Shown here: positions 35,513 through 44,745 of the stretch, one piece after another
Layout: the number at the start of each line of letters is the position of its first letter
How positions within the stretch are numbered: the first letter of the stretch is position 1
Program-made: the position numbers and the translations under genes
Origin: an uncultured Eubacteriales bacterium
GTDB taxonomy: Bacteria > Bacillota > Clostridia > Oscillospirales > Acutalibacteraceae
DNA: 64,000 nt
Direction: 5' to 3'
NCBI GenBank assembly: GCA_934667845.1
Contig: CAKUMQ010000006.1
Location: 1-64,000, forward strand
Notes under the pieces: model-generated
What the model saw: only the letters and a program-made list of their open reading frames with translations
Database searches by the model: none
Told to the model about the DNA's origin: nothing

Positions 35513-36895
35513 TCAGTCCTCCAATGAGAAAAATCGTTTGGCATTATAAAAGCTCACGTTTTCGACCAGCCGTCCCGCCGCGGCGAGATCGGGGAACTCG
35601 TCGTTTTCATACAGCTCGCCGACATAGCGGCAGAGGATGCGGCGGAAATATTCGTGGCGGGTATAGGACAGGAAGCTGCGGCTGTCGGTGAGCATGCCGA
35701 CAAAGCAGCCGAGCGCGGACAGCTCGGCAAAATCGCCGATCTGCTTCTGCATCCCGCGCAGCGTGTCATTAAACCACCACGCGCTGCCCTGCTGCACCTT
35801 GCCGCGCACCCCCTCGGCGGCAAACGCGCCGCAGACCGAGAGGATCGCCGCATTGTCGGCGGGATTTAAGGAGTACAGCAGCGTGCGGGGCAGGCGTCCC
35901 TCCGCCTCGAGCGAGCCGAGCAGCGGGATCAGCCCGTCGATCGAGCGGCGGCCGATCACGTCAAAGCCCGCGTCGGGGCCGAGCGCGGCAAAAGCGGGCG
36001 GGTTGATGTTGCGGTCCACGCCGCAGTGCAGCTCGCAGACGATGCCCTTGTCGGCAAACAGCCCCATGAGGAACTGCAGCAGATGAGTGCGGTAGCGGTC
36101 GCAGTCCTCGGGCGACGGGGCCTTCCCCGCGAGCGCTTCTTTGTAAATGCGGTCGCAGACCGCTTCATCCGCGGGACGGAAGGGAATAAACGGCATACCG
36201 CAGTCGGCGGCGACGCAGCCGTTTTTCAAAAACACGTCCAGCCGGTCGGCCAGCGCCGCCTTCAGCGCCGCAAGCGTCGCGGGCGAGCCGAGCTTGTCGA
36301 TATAGGCGGCAAAATCCGGCTTGTCGATGGCGAGCGCGCGGTCGGGGCGGAAGGCGGGACGGACGCGGGTGGAAAAGCTCTTGTCCGCCGCGATGGCGCG
36401 GTGGGCGGCGAGCGTGTCGGTCGGGTCGTCGGTCGTGCAGACGGTGTGGACGTTGGACATGTCGATCATGCGGCGCACCGAGAGCGTTTTGAGCGTCTCC
36501 TTTGCCGCGTCCCAGATGCGGGGCGCGGATTCGGCGTTTAACGGCTCGTCGATGCCAAAAAAGCGTGCCAGCTCCAGCCGGCACCAGGTATACAGCGGGT
36601 TGCCCGCCAGCTCCGGCATGATCGACGCAAAGGCGAGGAATTTGTCGTAGTCGGGCGCGTCGCCGGTGATGAGCCGCTCGGGCACGCCGCAGACACGCAG
36701 CTGCCGCCACTTATAGTGGTCGGCGGCGAGCCACGCCTGCGTCAGGTTTTCATAGCGGTGATCCTCGGCGATCTCGCCGGGGACGATATGACAGTGATAG
36801 TCGATGATCGGCAGCGCCGCCGCATGCTCCTCATACAGCGTGCGCGCCGCCTTGGTATTCAGCAGAAAATCGTCTCTCACGGATCCACACTCCAT
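35513..36895 (-). CDS. uxaC: Glucuronate isomerase
   Basis: Seen: 460 residues, usual length. The metal-binding IIDYHCHIVPGEIAEDHRYENLTQAW near residues 30-55 and the ending FVGMLTDSRSFLSYTRHEYFRRIL are typical of UxaC. Known: amidohydrolase-fold enzyme turning glucuronate into fructuronate (and galacturonate into tagaturonate). First pathway step. It overlaps the upstream oxidoreductase by 19 bases, so translation is coupled. Confidence 0.95.
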   Translation of the reverse strand: MECGSVRDDFLLNTKAARTLYEEHAAALPIIDYHCHIVPGEIAEDHRYENLTQAWLAADHYKWRQLRVCGVPERLITGDAPDYDKFLAFASIMPELAGNPLYTWCRLELARFFGIDEPLNAESAPRIWDAAKETLKTLSVRRMIDMSNVHTVCTTDDPTDTLAAHRAIAADKSFSTRVRPAFRPDRALAIDKPDFAAYIDKLGSPATLAALKAALADRLDVFLKNGCVAADCGMPFIPFRPADEAVCDRIYKEALAGKAPSPEDCDRYRTHLLQFLMGLFADKGIVCELHCGVDRNINPPAFAALGPDAGFDVIGRRSIDGLIPLLGSLEAEGRLPRTLLYSLNPADNAAILSVCGAFAAEGVRGKVQQGSAWWFNDTLRGMQKQIGDFAELSALGCFVGMLTDSRSFLSYTRHEYFRRILCRYVGELYENDEFPDLAAAGRLVENVSFYNAKRFFSLED

Positions 36896-38001
36896 TTCCG
36901 TTTATATTCGCCGTCGCCGCCGCCCGATTCCGCCGCTTTTTTGCGGGAATGGGCGCGCTTTTCGTCGAGAAGCCGGTCAAATTCCGCTTCGTCAAACGGC
37001 AGCGGCACCTCCTCGCCCGTCCAGGCGGAGAGATATGCCGCGTTGCACAGCGACAGCTCGCGGATCCCCTCTGCGCCCTCGGCAAGCAGCGGTCCGCCCT
37101 CGCGGACGGCGCGGGAAAAGTCGTTCAGGATCCCGACATGCCCGGATTCCGGCGCGGAAAAGACCTCGACGGTGTGGACAGGCTCGCACGCGCCGTCCGT
37201 GCGCCACCACTCGAGCCTGCCGGGCACGGCGACGAGCTTTCCGGCGGTGCCGGTGATCTCCAGCCGGTTCGTGCCGGGATTTTCGCCCGTCGAGGCAATA
37301 AACAGCGCCTCGGCGCCGTTTGCATAGCGGCAGAACAGCATGGCGTCGTCCTCCACCTCGATGCGGTGGAACCGCCCCTCGGTGCAGACGGCGCGCACGG
37401 CGCAGGGCATCCCGAAGATCCACTGCATGAGATCGAGCTGGTGGGGCGCCTGATTCATCAGCACGCCGCCGCCCTCGCCGTCCCAGGTGGCGCGCCAGCT
37501 GCCGGAATCGTAGTATGCCTGGGTGCGGTACCACGCCGTCGCCTGCCAGATGAGCCGCACGGGCGTGCCGAGCGCGCCGTCCCGCACGAGCGCGCGCGCA
37601 CGCGCATACAGCGGGCTTGTGCGCTGGTTCCACATGATGCCGAAGCGCCTGCCGCTCTTTTCGGCGGCGGCGATCATGCCGCGCACGGCGCTGACCGACA
37701 CGCCCGCGGGCTTTTCGGTCAGCGCATGCATCCCGCGGGAGAGCGCCTCGATCACGAGCGGCGGGTGGAAATAGTGCGGGGTCGCGACAATGACCGCGTC
37801 CACGCCGGAATGCGCGAAAAAGTCCTCGTCCGCCGCATACACCGCCACGCCGGGCAGGTGCTCAGCCGCCCAGGCGCGGCGAACAGGGTCGGTGTCGCAG
37901 ACCGCCGCAAGCGTCATGCCCGCGACCTTGCCGTTGAAGATCGCCGCCGCATGGGCGGAGCCGATGTTGCCGATGCCGATGATCCCGACACGAAGCGTCA
38001 C
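36877..38001 (-). CDS. Gfo/Idh/MocA-family oxidoreductase
   Basis: Seen: 374 residues. Rossmann start LRVGIIGIGNIGSAHAAAI, the EKPAG motif (about 98-102) and the C-terminal GGVLMNQAPHQLDLMQWIFG segment with the conserved His/Asp. GTG start at 38001, with AAGGGGG nearby. It is a paralogue of the gene at 40764-41939. Inferred: NAD(P)-dependent oxidation or epimerisation of a sugar or sugar acid feeding into the glucuronate route; exact substrate unknown. Confidence 0.88.
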   Translation of the reverse strand: MTLRVGIIGIGNIGSAHAAAIFNGKVAGMTLAAVCDTDPVRRAWAAEHLPGVAVYAADEDFFAHSGVDAVIVATPHYFHPPLVIEALSRGMHALTEKPAGVSVSAVRGMIAAAEKSGRRFGIMWNQRTSPLYARARALVRDGALGTPVRLIWQATAWYRTQAYYDSGSWRATWDGEGGGVLMNQAPHQLDLMQWIFGMPCAVRAVCTEGRFHRIEVEDDAMLFCRYANGAEALFIASTGENPGTNRLEITGTAGKLVAVPGRLEWWRTDGACEPVHTVEVFSAPESGHVGILNDFSRAVREGGPLLAEGAEGIRELSLCNAAYLSAWTGEEVPLPFDEAEFDRLLDEKRAHSRKKAAESGGGDGEYKRKWSVDP

Positions 38002-38013
38002 AGCAAAGCCCCC

Positions 38014-38844
38014 TTACTCCAGTATGCCGCGCAGAGCGGCGACGGCGGCATCAAATGCGGCGTGGCTGTCCGCAAAGCGGAATTCCTCCGTGCCGACGGC
38101 GCTGCGCCCGCCCTCCTGTTCGAGACCGGACAGCCCGACAAACTCCATCAGGTGCGGCTCAAGCGTCATGACCTCGCCGCCGCGGGAGAGATAGTCCGCC
38201 GTGATCGCGGAAATATGCCCGATGCCCGCGCCCGCGGGGACAACGGTGCCGTCCGGTCGGCAGTCCTTGATGTGCAGATACGCGACGCGGTCGCGCAGCC
38301 GCTGCCATGCGGCAAGCGGGTCCTCCCCCGACTGGATGAAGTTCGCGGGGTCATAGACCGCGTGCAGCGCCGGCAGCGCATCGAGCAGCTCGGCGCAGCG
38401 GGCGGCGGTGTCGCCGTAGATACCCTTTTCGTTTTCGTGGCAGAGCTGTATGCCCGACCCCTCGGCGGCGGCGCAGAAAGCGCCCAAACGGTCGACGACC
38501 TCGCCGCGCTCGCCGTAAGCCTCATAAAAGCTGAACAGGCGGAAATGCGACGCGCCGAGGATACGGGCAGTGTCGAGCATGCGGCGGAAGCTGTCGAGAT
38601 GGGGGGCAAAATCGTCCGCCAGCCGGATCTTGCCGGTCGGCGAGCCGATCGACCACACGGCGATGCCCGCATCGTCGAGGCGGGCGCGGATATCACGCGC
38701 CTTATCCGCGGTCAGGTCGGCGACATTAACGCCGTCAACGCCGCGGATCTCAAGCAGCGCAATGCCGTTGCGGCGAAGCGCCCTGATCTGTCCGTCGAGC
38801 TGCGGGTCGGCTTCATCGGCAAAGGCGCAGAGGCGATAACTCAT
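38014..38844 (-). CDS. Sugar phosphate isomerase/epimerase-like TIM-barrel protein
   Basis: Seen: 276 residues with AP-endonuclease-2-like barrel segments: CAFADEADPQLDGQI, LLEIRGVDGVNV, HENEKGIYGDTAARCAELLDAL, VYDPANFIQSGEDP and AYLHIKDCRPDG. The His/Asp/Glu ligand pattern of this family is visible. Known: the family contains isomerases and epimerases of free or phosphorylated sugars. GGGGGTGT precedes the ATG. It sits between the SDR and Gfo genes, so a side reaction of sugar acid use is likely. Confidence 0.82.
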   Translation of the reverse strand: MSYRLCAFADEADPQLDGQIRALRRNGIALLEIRGVDGVNVADLTADKARDIRARLDDAGIAVWSIGSPTGKIRLADDFAPHLDSFRRMLDTARILGASHFRLFSFYEAYGERGEVVDRLGAFCAAAEGSGIQLCHENEKGIYGDTAARCAELLDALPALHAVYDPANFIQSGEDPLAAWQRLRDRVAYLHIKDCRPDGTVVPAGAGIGHISAITADYLSRGGEVMTLEPHLMEFVGLSGLEQEGGRSAVGTEEFRFADSHAAFDAAVAALRGILE

Positions 38845-38847
38845 GCT

Positions 38848-39669
38848 TTACACCCCCGAATAGGCGGAGAAGCCGCCGTCGATGGGCAGTACCACGCCGG
38901 TGACAAAGCCCGCTTTTTCGGCATCGAGCAGGAAGTCCAGACCGCCGAGCAGCTCATCCGCCTCGCCGAAGCGCCCCATCGGCGTGGCGCGCAGGATCTT
39001 GCCGGTGCGGGCGGTCGGCTCGCCCTGCTCGTTAAACAGCAGAGCGCGGTTCTGGTTCGTGACGAAGAAGCCGGGCGCGATCGCGTTGACGCGGATGCCC
39101 TGCGGCGCAAAATGCACCGCGAGCCACTGGGTCAGGTTGGATACGCCCGCTTTGGCGGCGGAATACGCCGGGATCTTCGTCAGCGGCCGGTAGGCGTTCA
39201 TCGAGGAGATGTTCAGCACGCAGCAGCCGGCTTTGCCGAGCATATCCGGCAGAAATACCTGCGTCGGCAGCAGCGTACCGAGCAGATTCAGGTCAAACAC
39301 AAAGCGGAAACCGTCGGGATCCAGGTTGAAAAACGTCTGCATGTCCTCCCGCGTCTCGTCGCCTGCCTCATAAAATTCGTGGTCGGCGGTGCAGCGCTTA
39401 TTGTTGCCGCCCGCGCCGTTGATGAGGATGTCGCAGGTGCCAAGCTCCGCTTTCACCGCCTCATGCACGGCGTTCAGGCTGTCCCTGTCGAGCACGTTCG
39501 CGGCATAGGCGCGCGCGGTCCCGCCCGCGGCGTTGATCTCGTCAGCGACGGCGCACACCGCCGCTTCGTTGATATCCAGCAGGGCGACAGCATTGCCCTG
39601 CGCCGCCAGATGGCGCGCAAAGGCGGAGCAAAGCACGCCGCCCGCGCCGGTGATGACGATCGTTTTCAT
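38848..39669 (-). CDS. SDR oxidoreductase, probable fructuronate/mannonate oxidoreductase
   Basis: Seen: about 273 residues. Nucleotide site TGAGGVLCSAFARHLAAQG, NGAGGNN (about 87-93), catalytic Ser in NISSMNAYR and YSAAKAG (Tyr-x3-Lys), and the ending GVVLPIDGGFSAYSGV. Known: in gut Firmicutes such SDR enzymes beside UxuA reduce fructuronate to mannonate, replacing the unrelated UxuB. The context (UxaC and UxuA in the same operon and no other candidate) supports this. ATG at 39669 with AAAGGATG upstream. Confidence 0.85.
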   Translation of the reverse strand: MKTIVITGAGGVLCSAFARHLAAQGNAVALLDINEAAVCAVADEINAAGGTARAYAANVLDRDSLNAVHEAVKAELGTCDILINGAGGNNKRCTADHEFYEAGDETREDMQTFFNLDPDGFRFVFDLNLLGTLLPTQVFLPDMLGKAGCCVLNISSMNAYRPLTKIPAYSAAKAGVSNLTQWLAVHFAPQGIRVNAIAPGFFVTNQNRALLFNEQGEPTARTGKILRATPMGRFGEADELLGGLDFLLDAEKAGFVTGVVLPIDGGFSAYSGV

Positions 39670-39705
39670 AAAAATCATCCTTTCCGATAGCCGGGGGCGT
39701 GCGCT

Positions 39706-40746
39706 TTACCGGCGCGCGCGCTCCACGGCTTCAAACAAGCCGTTTAAGTAGGCGGCGCCGAGCGCACGGTCATACAAGCCGTAGCCGTAGCGCCCCGTTT
39801 CGCCCCAGATCATGCGGCCGTGGTCGGGACGAACGTAGCCGTCAAAGCCGCCGTCCGCCAGAGCCTCCACGATGGCGTACATATCGAGCGAGCCGCAGGC
39901 GGAGGGGTGGCCGACCTCCTCAAACTGCCGTTCGCCGGTGCGCAAAATGTTGCGCAGATGGGCAAACGGGATGCGGGAGGCGTATTTTTTCGCGAGCCGC
40001 GGCAGGTCGTTGTCCGGCGACGCGCCGAGCGAGCCGGTGCAGAACGTCAGCCCGTTGGCGGGGCTGTCCACGATGGAGAAGAACCGGTCGAGGTTTTTCT
40101 CGCAGGTGATGATGCGGGGCAGACCGAACAGACCCCAGGGCGGATCGTCCGGGTGGATCGCCATGCGGATGCCCGCCTGCTCCGCGACGGGAATGACCGC
40201 GCGCAGAAACACCGCGAGGTTGTCAAACAGCCGCTCCTCGTCGATATCGCGATAGGCGGCGAGCAGATCGCGCAGCCCCTCTTTGGTATAGCTCTGATCC
40301 CAGCCGGGCAGCGACAGCTCGCTCGTCGCGGGATCCATGCGCAGCACCGTCTGCTCGTCATAGGCGAGCGCGTTGGCGCCGTCCGCCTGCGGGTGCGCAA
40401 GCTCGCTGCGCAGCCAGTCGAACACCGGCATAAAGTTATAGCAGATGCATTTCACGCCCGCTTCACCGAGACGGCGGACATTTTCGCAGTAGTTCTCGAT
40501 CAGCGCGGGGGCTTTTTTGCTGCCGAGCTTGATGTCCTCGGGCACGGGCACGCTCTCCACGACTTCGAACTCAAGACCGTGGGCGGCGGCGTCATCGCGG
40601 ATGGCTTCGATGCTCTCGCGGCTCCAGACGCCGCCCGGGGCGACGTCATAGACCGCGGAGACGATGCCGGTCATGCGCGGGATCTGGCGGATCCGGTCAA
40701 GCGTGACCGGATCGCCGGGGCCGTAATGGCGGAAGGTCATTTTCAT
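39706..40746 (-). CDS. uxuA: Mannonate dehydratase
   Basis: Seen: 346 residues with UxuA hallmarks: TFRHYGPGDPVTLDRIRQI at the start, CYNFMPVFDW, MAIHPDDPPWGLFGLPRI, CTGSLGASPDNDL and DGYVRPDHGRMIWGE. The conserved His and Asp metal ligands are present. Known: dehydrates mannonate to 2-keto-3-deoxygluconate. GGAGGG lies eight bases before the ATG at 40746. Confidence 0.96.
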   Translation of the reverse strand: MKMTFRHYGPGDPVTLDRIRQIPRMTGIVSAVYDVAPGGVWSRESIEAIRDDAAAHGLEFEVVESVPVPEDIKLGSKKAPALIENYCENVRRLGEAGVKCICYNFMPVFDWLRSELAHPQADGANALAYDEQTVLRMDPATSELSLPGWDQSYTKEGLRDLLAAYRDIDEERLFDNLAVFLRAVIPVAEQAGIRMAIHPDDPPWGLFGLPRIITCEKNLDRFFSIVDSPANGLTFCTGSLGASPDNDLPRLAKKYASRIPFAHLRNILRTGERQFEEVGHPSACGSLDMYAIVEALADGGFDGYVRPDHGRMIWGETGRYGYGLYDRALGAAYLNGLFEAVERARR

Positions 40747-40763
40747 TTTGTCAGCCCTCCGCG

Positions 40764-41939
40764 TCAGGCGTTATAGGTGCCGGACAGGTCGGCGACGACG
40801 GCGGCGATATCCTCCTTGCGGCGGGAGGTCCTGACGCGCTTCATCAGCTCCTCATAGAACAGCTCGTCGTCAAACGGCAGCCCGACCTCTTTGCCCGTCC
40901 AGGCGGAGAGGTGCATGGCGTTCGACAGCGTCAGCCCGTTGATCCCCTCCTCGCCGGAGGCGACCAGCGGCTCGCCGCGCAGGATCGCGCCCGCAAAGGC
41001 GTTGAGCACGCCGACATGCTGCTCGTTTCTGCCGTCGGTTTCGACCTCGCGATAGGTGCATTTCGGCTGCGCGAACGGCACCTTGTTCGCGGCGGAAAAT
41101 TCCGGCTCGGCTGTTTCCAGCTCCCACATCAGCAGCTTGTCGCCCTCGACGACCAGCTTCGCGCGATCCATCGTGATCTCAAAGCGGTTTGTGCCGGGCG
41201 TATCGCCGGTGGAGGTGATAAACGTGCCGGTCGCGCCGTTTGGGTATTCCACATAGGTCGTCACGTCGTCCTCGACCTCGATATCGTGCCATTTGCCGAA
41301 ATGCATCTTCGTCTCGACCTTTTTCGGCATGCCGCATATCCACTGCCACAGATCGAGGTTGTGCGGGCACTGGTTGAGCAGCACGCCGCCGCCCTCGCCG
41401 CTCCAGGTCGCGCGCCAGGCGCCCGAATCGTAATACGCCTGCGGACGGTACCAGTTGGTGATGATCCAGCTCGTGCGGCGGATCTGACCGTAGTCGCCGC
41501 TCTGCACCAGCTCGCGCATCTTGCGGTAGACGCAGTTCGTGCGCTGGTTGAACATCATGCCGAACACGACATTGCTCTTTTCCGCGACGGCGTTCATCGC
41601 CCTGACCTGCTTTGTGTACACACCGGCGGGCTTTTCGCACATGACGTGGATGCCCTTCTGCATGGCTTCCATCGCCAGCGGCGGGTGAAAATAGTGCGGC
41701 GTTGCGATGATGACCGCGTCCACAAGGCCGCTGTCCTCCATTTCGGCGCCGGACGCAAACGCGGGGATATCGCCGAGCTTTTCGCCGTATTTCTCCCGAT
41801 AGGCGGCGATGCGGGCGGGATCAATGTCCGCGACGGCGGTGATCCTGATCTCCGGGCATTTGCCCGCCAGAATGTTGTCCGTGTGGCCCCTGCCCATGTT
41901 GCCGAGACCGATGATGCCGAGACGTACCTGCTTTTCCAT
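40764..41939 (-). CDS. Gfo/Idh/MocA-family oxidoreductase
   Basis: Seen: 391 residues from the ATG at 41939 (GGGGGTTG upstream). VRLGIIGLGNMGRGHTDNI nucleotide site, CEKPAGVYTKQ (about 95-105), and GGVLLNQCPHNLDLWQWICG with the conserved His. Clear paralogue of 36877-38001, sharing WRATW-GEGGGVL and the EVEDD segment. Inferred: oxidation of a sugar acid or glycoside-derived sugar before entry into the pathway. It follows the isomerase gene at 42703 by a few bases. Confidence 0.88.
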   Translation of the reverse strand: MEKQVRLGIIGLGNMGRGHTDNILAGKCPEIRITAVADIDPARIAAYREKYGEKLGDIPAFASGAEMEDSGLVDAVIIATPHYFHPPLAMEAMQKGIHVMCEKPAGVYTKQVRAMNAVAEKSNVVFGMMFNQRTNCVYRKMRELVQSGDYGQIRRTSWIITNWYRPQAYYDSGAWRATWSGEGGGVLLNQCPHNLDLWQWICGMPKKVETKMHFGKWHDIEVEDDVTTYVEYPNGATGTFITSTGDTPGTNRFEITMDRAKLVVEGDKLLMWELETAEPEFSAANKVPFAQPKCTYREVETDGRNEQHVGVLNAFAGAILRGEPLVASGEEGINGLTLSNAMHLSAWTGKEVGLPFDDELFYEELMKRVRTSRRKEDIAAVVADLSGTYNA

Positions 41940-41941
41940 GT

Positions 41942-42703
41942 TTACAACCCCCGTGATGTCAGAAATTGATAGCTTTTTTTGAGGCAGACAAACGGATCCT
42001 CGCCGCCGCAATCGTCCTGCTCAACGAGCAGGTATTCCGCACCGGCGTCGGCACAGGCTTTGATGATCTTGTCAAAATCCATATTGCCGCTGCCGACCGG
42101 CGCCATGACGGAGGCATTGCCCCTGACGCCCATATCCTTCAGATGTATGCAGGGGACGCGCCCCGACAGCGTGCGGATAAAGTCCGCGGCGTCCAGTCCC
42201 GCCGCCTGCAGCCAGTAGGTATCGAGCGTGAAGCCGAGCGGCGCGTTGCCGTACCTTTCCAGCAGGCGGTCAAACCACGTCCTGCCGTCCGCACTGCGGG
42301 CAAACTCCAGCGCGTGGTTATGGTACATCAGCCGATAGCCGCCGTCGGCGAACGGCTTTGCCGCCGCGCCGATAATGCCGCACAGCGTCTCGAAATCCGC
42401 TTCGCCCCCCGCCATGCCGTTCGGCGCATACCCGATGCCGATATAGCGGCAGCCGAATACGGCGTGATCCGCCATGACCTCCTGTGTGCGGTCGCGGATG
42501 CGGTCGGGCGGGATGTGGGTCAGCACACAGCGCAGTCCCGTCTCGCGCAGCCGGTCACGCAGCCATTCCGGCGCATAGGCGCAGGTGCCGGACACCTGCA
42601 CGGTCTTGTAGCCGATGGCGGCGATCCGGCGCAGCGTGTCGGCAAAGTCGTCGGGCGTTTTGCAGAAGTCCCGCACGGTGTACAGCTGGGCTCCGATCTC
42701 CAT
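41942..42703 (-). CDS. Sugar phosphate isomerase/epimerase-like TIM-barrel protein
   Basis: Seen: 253 residues from the ATG at 42703 (AAAGGGAGG upstream). MEIGAQLYTVRDFCKTPDDF, MYHNHALEFARSADG, FTLDTYWLQAAGLDA and CIHLKDMG are typical barrel segments with the metal ligands. It is the first gene of the glucuronate operon. Known: family isomerases and epimerases, often paired with Gfo/Idh oxidoreductases, as here. The actual sugar is unknown. Confidence 0.85.
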   Translation of the reverse strand: MEIGAQLYTVRDFCKTPDDFADTLRRIAAIGYKTVQVSGTCAYAPEWLRDRLRETGLRCVLTHIPPDRIRDRTQEVMADHAVFGCRYIGIGYAPNGMAGGEADFETLCGIIGAAAKPFADGGYRLMYHNHALEFARSADGRTWFDRLLERYGNAPLGFTLDTYWLQAAGLDAADFIRTLSGRVPCIHLKDMGVRGNASVMAPVGSGNMDFDKIIKACADAGAEYLLVEQDDCGGEDPFVCLKKSYQFLTSRGL

Positions 42704-42752
42704 GATACAGCCTCCCTTTCCGTTTCGGTCGCAATGACCGGTTCTGTCTCCC

Positions 42753-42779
42753 ATTATAATGGATTTTTTTCGCAATAAC
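42753..42779 (-). promoter_or_regulatory. Promoter of the glucuronate operon
   Basis: TATAAT (rc of 42753-42758) about 45 bases before the first gene, with only a poor -35 box. That is usual for promoters needing an activator, and the divergent AraC gene is the obvious candidate. Confidence 0.5.
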
Positions 42780-42801
42780 ATTGTTAAAACGCACATTGAT
42801 A

Positions 42802-42829
42802 TTGCAAAAATGCGCATTTGCGGTATAAT
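42802..42829 (+). promoter_or_regulatory. Promoter of the AraC gene, with overlapping palindrome
   Basis: TTGCAA, 16 bases, TATAAT. The spacer contains the perfect palindrome AAATGCGCATTT (42808-42819), a likely regulator site. Confidence 0.6.
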
Positions 42830-42861
42830 GAGAGCAGAAGATCCACGGGAGGCGCGAAGCT

Positions 42862-43713
42862 ATGCGCAATGACGTCTGTTCCACGGCGCTGTTCTCCTTT
42901 CACCGGACGCGGGACGAAAGCCCGAAGCGGGCGGCGTTTCCGCTGCACGCCCACGAGGGCTTTGAGCTTTTGTACATCGTCGAGGGCAAGGGCAGCTTTT
43001 TGGTCGAGGGGCGGGAATACCCGCTCGCGCCGCATACGGCGATGATCATGCGCCCCGGCGAGGTGCACCGCCTGCTGGTGGACGAGCGGTTTCCCTATGA
43101 GCGGGTCTGCGTGATGTTCCGGCAGGAGCTTTTGCAGGGGATCGACCCCGGCGGGCTGCTGCTTGTGCCGTTTCTCCGCCGCGGGCTCGGCGAGCGCAAC
43201 CGCTACCGCCTCTCCTCCTGCGGCGAAGAGCTTCTGGCGCTGTTTGCGCCGGGCGACGCCGCGGGGTGGGAGCCGGGCAGTCTGGAGCTGACGGCGCAGC
43301 TGTTTTTGCTGCGGTGCCTGTTTGAGATCCGCAGCCGGCAAACGGCGCGCAAGCCGGCTGCGGACCCGCCGCCGCTTGAGCCTTTGCTCACGTTTATCAA
43401 CCGGCATCTCGGGGACGAGCTGTCGCTGAACGCGGTCGCCGCGCAGTTTTATATCAGCCCCGCCCAGCTCAACCGCCAGCTGAAGCGCTCGGTCGGCACG
43501 ACGTTTTGGCACTATGTGCTGGTCAAGCGCCTGCTGCTGGCAAAATCGCTGCTGCTGCAGGGCGTACCGGCGGGCGAAGCCGCCCGGCAAAGCGGCTTTT
43601 CGGAGTATACGGCGTTTTACCGCGCCTATAAAAAGCAGTTCGGCATCTCGCCGCGCAGCGACCTGCACGGCGCGCCCGATCAGAACGGGCAGCTGGACGC
43701 CTTTGAGTCGTAA
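42862..43713 (+). CDS. AraC-family regulator of the glucuronate operon
   Basis: Seen: 283 residues. N-terminal cupin sensing domain (about 20-100; HAHEGFELLYIVEGKGSFLV, MRPGEVHRLLV) and C-terminal AraC DNA-binding domain (about 175-275; LSLNAVAAQFYISPAQLNRQLK, GEAARQSGFSEYTAFYRAYKKQFG). It is divergent from the nine-gene glucuronate operon. Inferred: activates that operon in response to a uronic acid or related sugar. GGGAGG lies before the ATG. Confidence 0.9.
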   Translation: MRNDVCSTALFSFHRTRDESPKRAAFPLHAHEGFELLYIVEGKGSFLVEGREYPLAPHTAMIMRPGEVHRLLVDERFPYERVCVMFRQELLQGIDPGGLLLVPFLRRGLGERNRYRLSSCGEELLALFAPGDAAGWEPGSLELTAQLFLLRCLFEIRSRQTARKPAADPPPLEPLLTFINRHLGDELSLNAVAAQFYISPAQLNRQLKRSVGTTFWHYVLVKRLLLAKSLLLQGVPAGEAARQSGFSEYTAFYRAYKKQFGISPRSDLHGAPDQNGQLDAFES

Positions 43714-43715
43714 TG

Positions 43716-43761
43716 CCGCAAAAAAGCGCTCCCGACGATCGTCGGGAGCGCTTTTTTGCGG
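43716..43761. terminator. Perfect 46-base bidirectional terminator
   Basis: Completely self-complementary sequence with runs of A and T inside the arms. It sits between the convergent AraC and mutarotase genes and can serve both. Confidence 0.85.
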
Positions 43762-43820
43762 TTTGTCCTATGCAGTTGACCGGGCGCAGGGAAGCCGCCG
43801 CCCGGGGCGGGAAACCGTTT

Positions 43821-44702
43821 TCACGCAAAGGTCATGGTATAGGTGTTGCGATATATCCCACAAGGCGGCAGCACGGTCATGTCCGGCTTATCCTCCAGGG
43901 CGGCGACACCGGGGCGATCCAGCCCGGGCGAGCCGCTCCACGGCTCGATGCACACATAGGGCGCTTCGGAAAAGGGGCGGTGCCACAGCCCGATATAGGT
44001 CATATCGGGAAACGCCATATGTACCCGCCGCGCACCGTGCACGGAGCGCAGGGTCAGCCCTTTGGCGGTGTTCCGGAAAAACCACGCGTCCCGGTCAAAC
44101 ATCCGGTGGGTCAGCCACAGGCGGTTTTGCGCGTCGGTGGGAACGGGGCGCACCTCGCCGGTGTAAAAACAGCTGTCCGACATGATCAGCAGTTCGGGCG
44201 TGCACGGCTCGTCGAATTCGATGAAATAGTCCTCAAACGCCTCCCCCGCCGACAGCGGCACGTTAAAGCCCGGGTGTCCGCCGACGGCAAACCGCATGGG
44301 CGTTTCGTCAAGGTTATGCACGATAAAAGCCGCCGACAGCGTGCTGCCGGTCAGGGTATAGGTCATATCCAGCGAAAAGCGCCACGGGTACATCCGCAGC
44401 GTATCGGGCGAAGAGCACAGCCGGAGGGTGACGGTGTCGGCTTCCTGCCGGACGACCGCCCACTCCGCGTCCTTGGCGAAGCCGTGGATGTCCATGCGGT
44501 AGACCTTGCCGCCGCAGGTATATTTTTCCTCTGTCAGGCGGCCGCAGACGGGGAAAAGATTGGGCGCGCGGCCGGACCAGAAAGCGGGGTCGCCCTGCCA
44601 GAGATATTCGGTATCCGCCGCCTTGCCGTACACAGACTGCAATTCGGCGCCGCGGCTGCTGACAGATACGCGCAGCCGGGCGTTTTCGATCACACAGAGC
44701 AT
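43821..44702 (-). CDS. Aldose 1-epimerase-family protein
   Basis: Seen: 293 residues from the ATG at 44702 (GGGGGAGG upstream). SSRGAELQSVYG, NLFPVCGRL, FAVGGHPGFNVPL with the catalytic His, and VCIEPWSGSPGLD with the catalytic Glu. Known: mutarotation of hexoses; this subgroup also acts on related sugars. It follows the phosphomannose isomerase gene by 43 bases, so both are likely one unit. Confidence 0.9.
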   Translation of the reverse strand: MLCVIENARLRVSVSSRGAELQSVYGKAADTEYLWQGDPAFWSGRAPNLFPVCGRLTEEKYTCGGKVYRMDIHGFAKDAEWAVVRQEADTVTLRLCSSPDTLRMYPWRFSLDMTYTLTGSTLSAAFIVHNLDETPMRFAVGGHPGFNVPLSAGEAFEDYFIEFDEPCTPELLIMSDSCFYTGEVRPVPTDAQNRLWLTHRMFDRDAWFFRNTAKGLTLRSVHGARRVHMAFPDMTYIGLWHRPFSEAPYVCIEPWSGSPGLDRPGVAALEDKPDMTVLPPCGIYRNTYTMTFA

Positions 44703-44745
44703 AGTGTCCTCCCCCGCTTTTTCCGCTTCGGCATACAAGTCCCGC

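Noticed and set aside
36949..39690. 913-codon frame antisense to three sugar-acid genes
   Set aside because: It runs across the start and stop signals of three well-recognised genes and its composition is that of an antisense shadow.
43809..43823. GGGAAACCGTTTTC, similar to the operator palindrome at 18 kb
   Set aside because: Only a partial match, located at the end of a gene and not near a promoter.
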